Assembly (NCBI RefSeq): GCF_019263595.1
Contig: NZ_JADQDD010000023.1
Location: 1 to 35,213 of the forward strand
DNA length: 35,213 nucleotides
From: Pseudonocardia sp. KRD291
GTDB lineage: Bacteria > Actinomycetota > Actinomycetes > Mycobacteriales > Pseudonocardiaceae
Reading direction: 5' to 3'
The first letter of the stretch is position 1. Every line of letters starts with the position of its first letter. The notes beneath the pieces were generated by a model, which saw only the letters and a program-made list of their open reading frames with translations, had not been told where the DNA came from and did no database searches. The translations under genes and the position numbers were made by a program. This document shows positions 7,071-14,727 of this stretch, piece after piece.

Positions 7071-7180
7071 CGCGTCGGTGTGGTGTCGCCGCACTCGGAC
7101 AGGGTGAACAGGGGAGCGCGGCGTTCGAACCTCGTGATCGTTCGCAGCATCACATCCACCTGGGCGACCCATCGCCTAGT

Positions 7181-7196
7181 CTATCGATATCGATAG
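7181..7196. promoter_or_regulatory. 16-nt perfect palindrome CTATCGATATCGATAG upstream of the ABC operon
   Basis: The 16 bases are exactly self-complementary and sit 45 nt before the start of the binding lipoprotein. The sequence is markedly AT-richer than its surroundings and offers TATCGA-type -10 matches, so a bound protein would compete with RNA polymerase. It does not resemble IdeR/DtxR or Zur boxes. No regulator gene is adjacent. Confidence 0.65.
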
Positions 7197-7202
7197 TCAT
7201 TT

Positions 7203-7224
7203 GCGTCGTGGTGGTCCACGACGC
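7203..7224 (+). promoter_or_regulatory. Leader hairpin next to the Shine-Dalgarno of the ABC operon
   Basis: GCGTCGTGG at 7203-7211 pairs perfectly with CCACGACGC at 7216-7224 around a TGGT loop. The stem ends exactly where the ribosome site GGAAAGGTGAG (7225-7235) begins. It could shield the ribosome site, or set mRNA stability, or be a DNA-level site. There is no match to a riboswitch class I know. Confidence 0.45.
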
Positions 7225-7240
7225 GGAAAGGTGAGCCGTG

Positions 7241-8290
7241 ATGGCTGTGACCGGGCAACCGTCCCGCGGATCCGAGCGCGACCGGGGGCGGGTGCTCCTG
7301 CGCCGGGCGAGAGGGGCAGCGTGTGCCGCGGTGGGACTCGCCGTGCTCGCGGGGTGCGCCTCGGCGGACACTCAAGCGCCCGGCGCAGGGACGCGTGCGT
7401 CGACGGTGGAGTCCTGTGGCCGCCCCCTGGAGATTTCGAGCCCGCCGCAGCGCGCGGTCACACTGGAGCAGAACGCCACCGAGATACTGCTCGCGCTGGG
7501 GCTGGCCGACCGGATGGTGGGCACGAGCTACCAGACCGACCCGGTTCTCCCGGAGTACGCACCGGCCTACGAGCGGGTCCCGGTACTCGCGTCGCTCTAC
7601 CCCTCACGGGAGGCGGTACTGGACGCGGCCCCGGACTTCACCTACTCGACGCTGTCCTCGGCCTACGCCCCGGACGCGGCCGGTAGCCGGGCCGATCTCG
7701 CCGCACTCGGCGTTCCCGCCTACCTGTCCCGGCACGACTGTGACGACACCTCTCGTCCGTCCGAGCCCCCCGACTTCGACTCCATCGCCGAAGAGATCAC
7801 CGAGCTCGGACGGGTCTTCGACGTCCCGGACCGGGCCGCCGCACTCGTCGCCACCCAACGCGCACGGGTGCAGGCCGCGACCGAGGCTGCCGCGAGCACC
7901 GACGACGGTCGCACGGTGATGTGGTTCTACTCCGGCACCACGACCCCCGCCCTGGCCGGTGGTGCCGGGCTGCCGCAGAGCATGAGCTCGATGCTCGGTC
8001 TGCGGAACGTCTTCGACGACTCCGCCCGGAGCTGGGTCGAGGGCAACTGGGAGGAGGTCGCCGCCCGGGACCCCGACGTCATCGTCCTGGCCGACCTGAC
8101 TCGCGGCGGTGACGGCGACAGCGCCGCCGCCAAGGCCGACTTCCTGCGGTCGGACCCCGTCACATCGCAACTGTCCGCGGTCCGGTCCGGTGCGATCGTC
8201 ACCGTCCCCGGATCGGCCATGGACCCATCCATCCGCAGCGTCTCGGCCCTCGAGGCGCTCGCCACCGGCCTCAGGGAGCCCACCTCGTGA
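7241..8290 (+). CDS. ABC transporter substrate-binding lipoprotein (BtuF/FepB/TroA-like)
   Basis: A 349-residue lipoprotein: basic N-terminus, hydrophobic stretch and lipobox LAGC with acylation at Cys39. The mature part is the two-lobed helical-backbone fold of class III binding proteins (PF01497): RAVTLEQNATEILLALGLAD, then PSREAVLDAAPDFTY, LAALGVPAYLS and DPDVIVLADL. These bind siderophores, heme, cobalamin or related cofactors outside the membrane. The ATG at 7241 is favoured over the overlapping GTG at 7238 because of spacing from AAGGTGAG. The stop overlaps the methyltransferase start in GTGA. The cassette resembles the actinobacterial transporters automatically labelled as proposed F420-0 transporters, as well as iron-siderophore importers; I cannot decide between them. 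It is preceded by a palindrome and a leader hairpin. Confidence 0.92.
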   Translation: MAVTGQPSRGSERDRGRVLLRRARGAACAAVGLAVLAGCASADTQAPGAGTRASTVESCGRPLEISSPPQRAVTLEQNATEILLALGLADRMVGTSYQTDPVLPEYAPAYERVPVLASLYPSREAVLDAAPDFTYSTLSSAYAPDAAGSRADLAALGVPAYLSRHDCDDTSRPSEPPDFDSIAEEITELGRVFDVPDRAAALVATQRARVQAATEAAASTDDGRTVMWFYSGTTTPALAGGAGLPQSMSSMLGLRNVFDDSARSWVEGNWEEVAARDPDVIVLADLTRGGDGDSAAAKADFLRSDPVTSQLSAVRSGAIVTVPGSAMDPSIRSVSALEALATGLREPTS

Positions 8291-9042
8291 ACACCGTCCT
8301 CACCGATCCGTACCGGGACCTGCTGGCGCGCTGGGAGGCGCAGCAGACCGCCTACGTCGCCCACCGGGAGGCGCGGTTCGACGCGATGCTCGACGTGCTC
8401 GAGCTGCGCGGTCACACTGCACCGACCGTGCTCGATCTCGCCTGCGGGCCCGGCTCGATCACAGACCGGGTGCTGACCCGGTTCCCCGGGGCCTCGGTGG
8501 TCGCGGTCGACTTCGACCCCGTCCTGCTATGCCTCGCCGCCCGGGTGTTCGGTGACCGGGCAACCGTTCTGGACGTGGACCTCGCCCGGCCGGGGTGGTC
8601 GCGCACCCTCGCCGGCCACACCTTCGACGCCGTCCTCAGCTCGACCGCGCTGCACTGGCTCGCGCCGGCGCAGCTGTTGGGCGCCTACACGGAACTGGCT
8701 CAGCTGCTGGAGCCGGAGGCGGTACTGCTCAACGCCGACCACCTGCGCTACGACGACCGTGATCCGATGCTGCGCTCGCTGTCGGCCGAGCACGACCGCC
8801 GCTGGCAGCGCACCCATTTCGCTGCCGGGGCGCAGAGCTGGGACCAATGGTGGGCCGACGCCGAGCAGCTCCCCGACCTGGCCGAGCGGATGGCCGACCG
8901 CCGGGACAGGTTCGCCGACCGGCCACCACAGCCGGACGCCCCACTGCACTTCCACCTGTCCGCGCTACGCACGGCGGGCTTCGCCGAGGCCGCAACAGTG
9001 TGGCAGTACCTCGACGACTATGTCGTCCTCGCGCGTCGTTGA
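8287..9042 (+). CDS. Class I SAM-dependent methyltransferase inside the ABC importer operon
   Basis: A 251-residue Rossmann methyltransferase. Seen: motif I VLDLACGPGSITDRVL at about 48-63, the acidic end of beta-2 in VVAVDFDPVLL, motif post-I DRATVLDVDL, and the FDAVLSSTALHWL strand typical of Methyltransf_11/25 types such as trans-aconitate methyltransferase. The GTG at 8287 overlaps the preceding stop by four bases, and the gene itself overlaps the permease start by 23 nt, so it is translationally coupled on both sides. A cytosolic methyltransferase placed between binding protein and permease suggests that it modifies the imported ligand or a precursor; this is inference. The WDQWW/DLAERMADRRDRF insert in the C-terminal half may form the substrate lid. 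Confidence 0.9.
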   Translation: MNTVLTDPYRDLLARWEAQQTAYVAHREARFDAMLDVLELRGHTAPTVLDLACGPGSITDRVLTRFPGASVVAVDFDPVLLCLAARVFGDRATVLDVDLARPGWSRTLAGHTFDAVLSSTALHWLAPAQLLGAYTELAQLLEPEAVLLNADHLRYDDRDPMLRSLSAEHDRRWQRTHFAAGAQSWDQWWADAEQLPDLAERMADRRDRFADRPPQPDAPLHFHLSALRTAGFAEAATVWQYLDDYVVLARR

Positions 9043-10099
9043 GCTGCGCGGGGAGCGCGCCGCCACCGTTGGTCGCTCCTCCTGTCAGCACGGACACCGC
9101 CGGGTGGCGCTGGTGTTCACCGGTGTCACCGTCCTGCTCGCGGCGAGCGCGGCCGTTGCCGTCACCCTCGGCTCCGCCGACCTGTCCGTAGCCGACGTCG
9201 CCCGCTCGGTCGGTTTCCACCTCGGACTCCCGGTCCAGGGACTGCCCCCGCTGCAGGACGGCATCATCACCCGACTCCGGATGCCGCGGGTCCTGCTCGC
9301 CGTTCTCGTCGGCGCCGGACTCGCGGTGTGCGGCGTGGTGTTGCAGGCTCTCACCGGGAACCCGTTGGCCGACCCGTACCTGCTCGGGATCTCCTCCGGC
9401 GCCTCGACCGGCGCGGTCGCGGTGGTGGTACTCGGGTTGGGTGGCACCGCGCTCGCTCTCCCCGGTGGCGCCTTCGTCGGTGGTCTCGTCGCGTTCGGGC
9501 TGGTGCTGGCACTCGTGGGGCCGAACCTGAACTCGTCGACCCAGGTGGTGTTGGCCGGGGTCGCGGCCTCCCAGCTGTTCTCCGCGCTCACCAGCCTGGT
9601 CGTCGTGGCCGCGGCCGACGCCGACACGACCCGCAGCCTCACCTTCTGGCTGCTGGGCTCACTCGCGGCCGCGAACTGGGCCGCGGTGTACACCGGCGCG
9701 CTGGTGGCGCTCGCCGTGGTGATCCTCTGCCTGGCCGCAGCCCCGACCCTGGACGCGTTCGCCTTCGGCAGCGAGTCCGCAGCCACCCTGGGGGTCCGGC
9801 CGGGCCGGGCGAGGCTCGTGCTGTTCACCGCGACCGCGCTCATCGCGGCCGTACTCGTCGCGGCCAGCGGGGCCATCGGCTTCGTCGGGCTCGTCGTGCC
9901 GCACCTCGCCCGCCATCTGATCGGCAGCGGGCACCGCAGACTGCTGCCACTGTCCGCGCTGCTCGGCGCGGTGTTCCTGGTATGGGCCGACACCGGCGCA
10001 CGCACCCTGTTCGCCCCGACCGACGTCCCGGTCGGCGTCATCACGGCCCTGGTCGGCGTACCGGTGTTCGCCGTCGTCCTGCGCCGGTTGAGGAGCTGA
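9020..10099 (+). CDS. FecCD-family ABC transporter permease
   Basis: A 359-residue polytopic permease of the BtuC/FecCD type (PF01032). Hydrophobic segments are spread along the whole length, consistent with about ten helices. Family landmarks: RMPRVLLAVLVGAGLAVCGV, LTGNPLADPYLLGISSGAS, the VLAGVAASQLFSAL region, LGVRPGRAR and the coupling region GFVGLVVPHLARHL, then DVPVGVITALVGVPVF at the C-terminus. The ATG at 9020 starts inside the methyltransferase gene (23-nt overlap); there is no strong Shine-Dalgarno, as expected for a coupled start. It works as a homodimer with the ATPase that begins 2 nt after its stop. Confidence 0.95.
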   Translation: MSSSRVVELRGERAATVGRSSCQHGHRRVALVFTGVTVLLAASAAVAVTLGSADLSVADVARSVGFHLGLPVQGLPPLQDGIITRLRMPRVLLAVLVGAGLAVCGVVLQALTGNPLADPYLLGISSGASTGAVAVVVLGLGGTALALPGGAFVGGLVAFGLVLALVGPNLNSSTQVVLAGVAASQLFSALTSLVVVAAADADTTRSLTFWLLGSLAAANWAAVYTGALVALAVVILCLAAAPTLDAFAFGSESAATLGVRPGRARLVLFTATALIAAVLVAASGAIGFVGLVVPHLARHLIGSGHRRLLPLSALLGAVFLVWADTGARTLFAPTDVPVGVITALVGVPVFAVVLRRLRS

Positions 10100-10101
10100 G
10101 C

Positions 10102-10881
10102 GTGAGCCTGCGCATCCGCGACATCCGCTGCAGCCACCAGGGCCACGTGGTGCTCGACGGTATCGATCTCGACGTCGCCGACAGCGGCTTCCTGGGTCTG
10201 CTCGGCCCCAACGGGTCCGGCAAGTCGACACTGCTGCGGGTCCTCGCGGGCCTACACCGCCCGGACCGGGGCGAGGTCCTGCTCGACGGCGCCCCACTGA
10301 CCGCGTCCGCACGCCAGGACGTGGCTCGCCGGGTCGCACTGCTGGCCCAGGACAACGTCGCAGGCGTCGACATGACGGTGCTCGACGTGGTGTTGCTCGC
10401 ACGGATCCCGCACCGCGACCGTTGGGGCCGCAGCGGCGCCGACGACGTCCGGCACGCCGAGACCGCCCTCGCCGACCTGGACGTCGCGCATCTGCGGGGT
10501 CGTCGCTGGTCGACGCTCTCGGGAGGGGAACGCCAACGGGTCTCCATCGCCCGCACGCTCGCCCAGGACGCCCCGCACCTGCTGCTGGACGAACCCACCA
10601 ACCATCTCGACATCGGACAGCAGCTGCACGTGCTGCAGTTGCTCGCCGCGTCACCGGGCACCGTGGTCGCCGCCCTGCACGACATCAACCTCGCCGTCCG
10701 CTACTGCGACACCGTCGCCCTCCTGCACGGGGGGTCCCTGCGAGCGGTCGGTTCCCCGGCCGAGGTCCTCACTGCCGCTGCGTTGCGAGAGGTGTACGGG
10801 GTGGAGGCCGATGTGGTCGAAGGGCCCCGGGGGACGTTGCGCCTCGACCTCCACCCGTCCGCGGCCGTCGCACACCGGTGA
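10102..10881 (+). CDS. ABC transporter ATP-binding protein (FecE/BtuD type)
   Basis: A 259-residue nucleotide-binding subunit. Walker A GPNGSGKS at 35-42, Q-loop Gln83, signature LSGGERQ at 139-145, Walker B LLLDEPT with Asp163/Glu164, D-loop NHLD and switch His193 in LHDIN are all intact, so it should be an active ATPase. The GTG at 10102 follows GAGGAG with 7-8 nt spacing and lies 2 nt after the permease stop. It is the last gene of the operon; there is no clear terminator before the esterase gene 103 nt downstream, which has its own strong ribosome site. The TNHLDIGQQLHVLQLL segment is typical of iron-siderophore and B12 importers. Confidence 0.96.
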   Translation: MSLRIRDIRCSHQGHVVLDGIDLDVADSGFLGLLGPNGSGKSTLLRVLAGLHRPDRGEVLLDGAPLTASARQDVARRVALLAQDNVAGVDMTVLDVVLLARIPHRDRWGRSGADDVRHAETALADLDVAHLRGRRWSTLSGGERQRVSIARTLAQDAPHLLLDEPTNHLDIGQQLHVLQLLAASPGTVVAALHDINLAVRYCDTVALLHGGSLRAVGSPAEVLTAAALREVYGVEADVVEGPRGTLRLDLHPSAAVAHR

Positions 10882-10984
10882 TTCGCCGGAGGGGCTGCCC
10901 AGCGCCTGCCCGGCAGGTGCTCCTCCGCTGCCGTCCGCTGGTGCATGATCGGCACGGGAGCCCCGATCCGGAAGGAGGTCCGAG

Positions 10985-11923
10985 GTGCCGCTGCACCCGC
11001 AGGCCGAAGCGCTGTTGAGACAGATGGCCGAGCAGGGCATGCCCTCTCCGGAGAGCATGACCGTCGCGCAGAACCGGGCGATGATGGGCGACCTGGGTGA
11101 GCTCGCCGGCCCTCCCGAGCAGGTCGCGCGGGTCGAGGACGCCACCGCGCCCGGCCCCGGCGGGGACATCCCGGTCCGGGTCTACGTGCCGTCGGTCCCC
11201 GGGTCGACCGGGCCCCTCCCGACGCTCGTGTACTTCCACGGCGGCGGATGGGTGATCGGCGACCTGGACACCCACGACGGCGTCTGCCGCTCGCTGGCCA
11301 ACCGCGCCGGCGCCGTCGTCGCCGCCGTGGGCTACCGGCTCGCTCCCGAGCACCGGTTCCCGGCCGCCGTCGACGACGCCTACGCCGCGGTCGTCTGGGC
11401 CTCGACCGCGATCGCCGGGTACGGCGGCGACCCCGCGCGCCTGGCCGTCGGCGGGGACAGCGCGGGCGGCAACCTGGCCGCCGTCGTCTCGCAGACCGCC
11501 CGGGACTCCGGCGGGCCCGCGATCGGGTTCCAGCTGCTGCTCTACCCGGTCACCGACCGCCACGACGACAGCCCGTCGATGAAGCAGAACGCCAGGGGGC
11601 CGATGCTCTCCCGGGCCTGGATGGAGTGGTTCACCGGCTTCTACCAGTCCGGCCCGGACGACGGCATGGACCCGCGGATGTCCCCGGCCCGTGCCGCGGA
11701 CCTGTCCGGCCTGCCGCCGGCGCTCGTCGTCACCGCGGAGCTCGACCCGCTGCGCGACCAGGGCGTGGCGTACGCGGCGAAGCTGGCCGGGGCCGGGGTG
11801 GCCACCGAGCACCTGCCGGTCGACGGTGTGTTCCACGGCTTCATCCAGATGGCCGGTGTGCTCGACCCCGCCCGGGAGGTGCTCGAGCACGCCGGAAGAG
11901 CCCTGCGGGCCGCGCTGGCCTGA
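10985..11923 (+). CDS. Alpha/beta hydrolase, hormone-sensitive-lipase (HSL) esterase family
   Basis: A 312-residue esterase of bacterial family IV. Seen: oxyanion motif HGGGW at 85-89, nucleophile Ser159 in GDSAGG, acid Asp254 in ELDPLRDQG and His284 in VFHGF, completing the triad; YRLAPEHRFPA is the HSL signature. It probably hydrolyses short or medium acyl esters. The N-terminal cap (HPQAEALLRQMAEQG) is complete. The GTG at 10985 is preceded by GGAAGGAGGT at optimal spacing. No signal peptide is present, so it acts in the cytoplasm. It ends directly before the decayed tetR remnant, which may once have regulated it. Confidence 0.95.
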   Translation: MPLHPQAEALLRQMAEQGMPSPESMTVAQNRAMMGDLGELAGPPEQVARVEDATAPGPGGDIPVRVYVPSVPGSTGPLPTLVYFHGGGWVIGDLDTHDGVCRSLANRAGAVVAAVGYRLAPEHRFPAAVDDAYAAVVWASTAIAGYGGDPARLAVGGDSAGGNLAAVVSQTARDSGGPAIGFQLLLYPVTDRHDDSPSMKQNARGPMLSRAWMEWFTGFYQSGPDDGMDPRMSPARAADLSGLPPALVVTAELDPLRDQGVAYAAKLAGAGVATEHLPVDGVFHGFIQMAGVLDPAREVLEHAGRALRAALA

Positions 11924-11941
11924 GCGCCCGGGTCACGGCGC

Positions 11942-12028
11942 GGCCGGGATCGTCGGCGACTCCGCCGGGGCCCTGCGCCAGCAGCTCGCCGACGGCGCGA
12001 TGCACCGACGCGCGGACCCGATCGACCG
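11942..12028 (-). pseudogene. Frameshifted remnant of a tetR N-terminus
   Basis: About 87 nt are close to 90% identical by eye to the N-terminal coding part of the intact tetR gene (13216-13302), in the same orientation. On the minus strand it still reads RVRASVHRAVGELLAQ, exactly matching the intact protein, and then an extra C in the GGGCCC run near 11969-11973 shifts the frame, after which the sequence corresponding to ESLTIPAVATR is out of frame. No start codon with a ribosome site precedes it, and the rest of the gene is absent. It abuts the esterase stop. It is therefore a relic of a duplicated or recombined regulator gene. Confidence 0.8.
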
Positions 12029-12124
12029 AAAGGACGAGTACCCGGCCGGGGAATGGGACCTGTGGTCGAGGTGGGCGACGCCGTGCCGGTGCGATCGTCA
12101 CCGTATGAGGACGGGACGAACGTG

Positions 12125-12697
12125 ATGAGCACCGGTAGCGGAGACCGAGCCCCGACGGCTGAACTCTCGACCGCTGACATCTCGACCGCGGCGACCGAGG
12201 TGGGTTCCGGCGGGGCCTGGAGCGAGGTCCGGGTGGCCGACCGGGACCGGGCCAATGCCGAGCGCCTGCTGGGGGAGCACACGACGGCCGGCCGGCTGCT
12301 CGCCCCGGAGTACGCCGAGCGGGCGACGCAGGCGATGTCGGCCCGCACCCGCGGTGAGATCGTGATGCTGTTCTCCGACCTGCCCTGCCCACATCCGCGG
12401 TTCGACGGATCGCGGCCCGCCGAGCCGGGCGCCGTGCCCGAGCGGGACGAGTTCCGGGCCGGCGACCCCGCCCGGCACGCCTCCGCGGGCCGCCCTACGC
12501 TCTCGCCCGGACAGCGGCGGCACCTGCGCTACGGGGCCATCGCCGTGGTCGGGTCCTGCGCGGTGGTCGGGGCCGGGGCCGGCCTGGTGCTGAGCATCCA
12601 GGCCCCGGGCGTGCTCGTGCTCGCCCTCGCCGTCGTCGCGGCCGTGTACGGAGTCCTGGTGCTGGCCGGCGTGGCCTCTCGGGGCGGCGGCGAGTAG
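12125..12697 (+). CDS. DUF1707 domain membrane protein
   Basis: A 190-residue protein. Residues about 35-87 form a DUF1707 domain: VRVADRDRANAERLL, AGRLLAPEYAERATQAMSAR and TRGEIVMLFSDLP fit the family pattern of a short helical module found near the N-terminus of many actinobacterial membrane proteins. Two hydrophobic segments lie at about 136-158 and 161-184. The DUF1707 part should face the cytoplasm; its role is not established. The ATG at 12125 is used; an in-frame GTG lies immediately before it at 12122, and the ribosome site is weak (GAGG at about 12107). The gene is separated from the convergent tetR by a hairpin at 12708-12732. The divergent tetR remnant upstream offers no functional link. 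Confidence 0.85.
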   Translation: MSTGSGDRAPTAELSTADISTAATEVGSGGAWSEVRVADRDRANAERLLGEHTTAGRLLAPEYAERATQAMSARTRGEIVMLFSDLPCPHPRFDGSRPAEPGAVPERDEFRAGDPARHASAGRPTLSPGQRRHLRYGAIAVVGSCAVVGAGAGLVLSIQAPGVLVLALAVVAAVYGVLVLAGVASRGGGE

Positions 12698-12707
12698 GTC
12701 GGGCAAT

Positions 12708-12732
12708 CCCGGCCGGTTCGGACCGGGCCGGG
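12708..12732. terminator. Bidirectional terminator-like hairpin between convergent genes
   Basis: CCCGGCCGGT (12708-12717) and ACCGGGCCGGG (12722-12732) can pair around TCGG with one bulged G. It lies exactly between the DUF1707 stop and the tetR stop, which is the expected place for a shared terminator. Confidence 0.6.
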
Positions 12733-13365
12733 TCAGCCGCGTCCGGCGAGCAGGCGACCCACCAGGCCGCGGGCCCAGCCGGGCTCGCCGGGGCGCGCGG
12801 TGAACACCGCCCGGTAGTAGAGCGGGCCGAGCAGCGCGTCGGCAGCCTCGTCGGTGCTCGGCACGGTCGCGGGGTCGCCTCCGGGTCCACGGTCGGATCC
12901 GTCGTCGGGGCCGCCGCGGGCGCGCTCGCGTTCCAGCATCGCGGTGAGCTGCTCGTGTCGGTCGGCGACGCAGGCGTCCCCACCGTCCGGCCCGGCGGCG
13001 CCGACGGCCGCGCGCATCAGCGCCAGCACGTCCGGGTCGGCCAGGTCGATGGCGACGTCGGTGGCCCAGCGCTCCAGGTCCCCGCGCAGGGACCCGGTGT
13101 CCGGCACGACGATGTCGCCGCTGAACCGGCTGGCCGCGACGTCGGCGAGCAGCTCGGCGAGCGTGGGCCAGCGGCGGTAGACCGTCGTCGGGTGCACGCC
13201 GGCTCGGGTCGCGACGGCCGGGATGGTCAGCGACTCCGCCGGGGCCTGCGCCAGCAGCTCGCCCACGGCGCGGTGCACCGACGCTCGGACCCTGGCCGAC
13301 CGTCCGCCCGGCCGCGGCCGCGGCGTCGCGCCGGCCTCCCGCGTGCTGTGTTGCGACGTCGTCAT
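12733..13365 (-). CDS. TetR/AcrR family regulator, divergent from an MFS exporter
   Basis: A 210-residue TetR protein: RVRASVHRAVGELLAQ, then AESLTIPAVATRAGVHPTTVYRRWPTL as helices 2-4 of the DNA-binding domain, ending in the helical ligand domain (TetR_C_16/C_11-like, with RGDLERWATDVAIDL). The ATG at 13363-13365 follows GAGAGGAG on the minus strand. It is divergent from the MFS gene at 13474; the 108-nt gap holds repeated TAACGCA elements that are the likely operators. The gene probably represses the exporter and itself until a transported compound binds. Its N-terminal DNA is duplicated as a dead fragment at 11942-12028. Confidence 0.93.
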   Translation of the reverse strand: MTTSQHSTREAGATPRPRPGGRSARVRASVHRAVGELLAQAPAESLTIPAVATRAGVHPTTVYRRWPTLAELLADVAASRFSGDIVVPDTGSLRGDLERWATDVAIDLADPDVLALMRAAVGAAGPDGGDACVADRHEQLTAMLERERARGGPDDGSDRGPGGDPATVPSTDEAADALLGPLYYRAVFTARPGEPGWARGLVGRLLAGRG

Positions 13366-13401
13366 GTCGCGCTCCTCTCGCCGGGGCGGGAATAGCTCCG
13401 C

Positions 13402-13456
13402 TAACGCAGTGATTGTTGCGATCAGGGTGCTACCGTGCCCTTAACGCAACGATACC
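13402..13456. promoter_or_regulatory. Repeated TAACGCA elements between tetR and the MFS gene
   Basis: TAACGCA occurs at 13402-13408 and again at 13442-13448, 40 nt apart (about four helical turns), each followed after two bases by GAT. An inverted half-site TTGCGAT lies at about 13416-13422. Together they resemble paired TetR-type half-sites spanning the divergent promoters. The exact operator boundaries are not certain. Confidence 0.5.
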
Positions 13457-13473
13457 TGCACCAAGGAGCTTCG

Positions 13474-14727
13474 ATGTCCGCCCCAGCACTCCGGGTCCGG
13501 CTCTCCCGGCCGGTCGCGTTCGCCGCGGTGGCGACGATCTTCGTCTGGTTCCTGGCCGCGTCCAGCGCGCCGTCCCCGCTCTACGTCGTCTACCAGCAGC
13601 GGTTCACCTTCACCGAGTTCACACTGACGCTGGTCTTCGCGGTGTACGTGCTCGCGCTGATCGCCGCGCTACTGGTGGTCGGCGCGCTGTCGGACCACCT
13701 CGGGCGCCGTCCGGTGATCGTCGGAGCGATCGTGCTGGAGGCCGTGTCGCTGGTGCTGTTCCTGACCGCCGACGGCGTCGGGGCGCTGCTGGTGGCCCGG
13801 ATCGTGCAGGGCGTCGCGACCGGCGCGGCGACGACGACGCTGCCCGCCACGCTCGTCGACCTCGACCCGCCGCACGCCCGCGGGCGGGCCGGTCTGATCA
13901 ACGGCGTCGCGCCGCTGGCCGGGCTCGGGCTCGGCGCGCTGGGCTGCGGGGCGCTCGTCGAGTTCGGCCCGGCCCCGACCCGGCTGGTCTGGGTGATCCT
14001 GCTGGCCGGCATGGTCCTGGCCGCCCTGGCCGCCGCGTTCATGCCGGAGACGATCACGCGCCGGCCGGGCGCGCTCGCGTCGCTGCGGCCGCGGGTCGGG
14101 GTGCCGGCGCGGATCCGCGGCGAGTTCGCCGCGATCGTGCCGGTGCTGCTGGCCAGCTGGGCGCTCGGCGGGCTCTACCTCTCGCTCGGGCCGTCGGTGG
14201 CCGCGAACCTGTTCGAGCTGCGCAACCACCTCATCGGCGGTCTGGTCGTGACGATGCTGTGCGGCACCGGCGCGCTGACCGCGTTCCTGCTGCGCGGGCG
14301 CGAGCCCGGCCGGGTCCTCCCGGGCGCAGCGACCGGGCTCGCGCTCGGCACGGTGGTCACGCTGGTCGGGGTCGCGCTCACCGGGCCGGGCGCCGGCGCC
14401 GGACCGGCGGTCCTGGCCGGGGTCGGGACACTCGTCGCCGGGGTCGGGTTCGGGGCGGCCGCGTACGGCACGTTCGGCACCCTGGCCCGGATCGCCGCGC
14501 CGCACGAGCGCGGCGAGCTGTTCGCGACCACCTACACGCTGGCCTACCTCGCGTTCAGCGTGCCGGCCGTCGTCGCGGGGGTCTCCGCGACGGTCGCCGG
14601 GCTGAGGGTCACCGCCGAGGTCTACGGCCTGGTGGTGGTGCTGCTCGCACTGTCCGCGCTGGTGGCCGGGCGGACGGTGGCCCGGCGGCGTCCGGTCGCG
14701 GAGGCGGGCGTCGGTTCGCCGACCTGA
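13474..14727 (+). CDS. MFS transporter, probable drug/metabolite exporter
   Basis: A 417-residue major facilitator with about 12 hydrophobic segments. Motif A is clear between helices 2 and 3 (GALSDHLGRRPVIVGA), and the helix 4-5 region GVATGAATTTLPATLVDLDPP is typical of DHA1-type drug:H+ antiporters. The ATG at 13474 follows AAGGAG at good spacing, with an earlier in-frame ATG at 13435 lacking one. It is controlled in all probability by the divergent TetR at 12733-13365 through the TAACGCA repeats. The substrate is unknown. The downstream 309 nt contain only a weak hairpin before the rpf-like gene. Confidence 0.93.
   Translation: MSAPALRVRLSRPVAFAAVATIFVWFLAASSAPSPLYVVYQQRFTFTEFTLTLVFAVYVLALIAALLVVGALSDHLGRRPVIVGAIVLEAVSLVLFLTADGVGALLVARIVQGVATGAATTTLPATLVDLDPPHARGRAGLINGVAPLAGLGLGALGCGALVEFGPAPTRLVWVILLAGMVLAALAAAFMPETITRRPGALASLRPRVGVPARIRGEFAAIVPVLLASWALGGLYLSLGPSVAANLFELRNHLIGGLVVTMLCGTGALTAFLLRGREPGRVLPGAATGLALGTVVTLVGVALTGPGAGAGPAVLAGVGTLVAGVGFGAAAYGTFGTLARIAAPHERGELFATTYTLAYLAFSVPAVVAGVSATVAGLRVTAEVYGLVVVLLALSALVAGRTVARRRPVAEAGVGSPT

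Noticed and set aside
7120-7150. tRNA T-arm-like GTTCGAACCTC
   Set aside because: No acceptor stem, D-arm or anticodon arm can be built around it.
7141-7240. IdeR/DtxR iron box in front of the FecCD-type importer
   Set aside because: The palindrome CTATCGATATCGATAG does not match the TTAGGTTAGGCTAACCTAA-type consensus.
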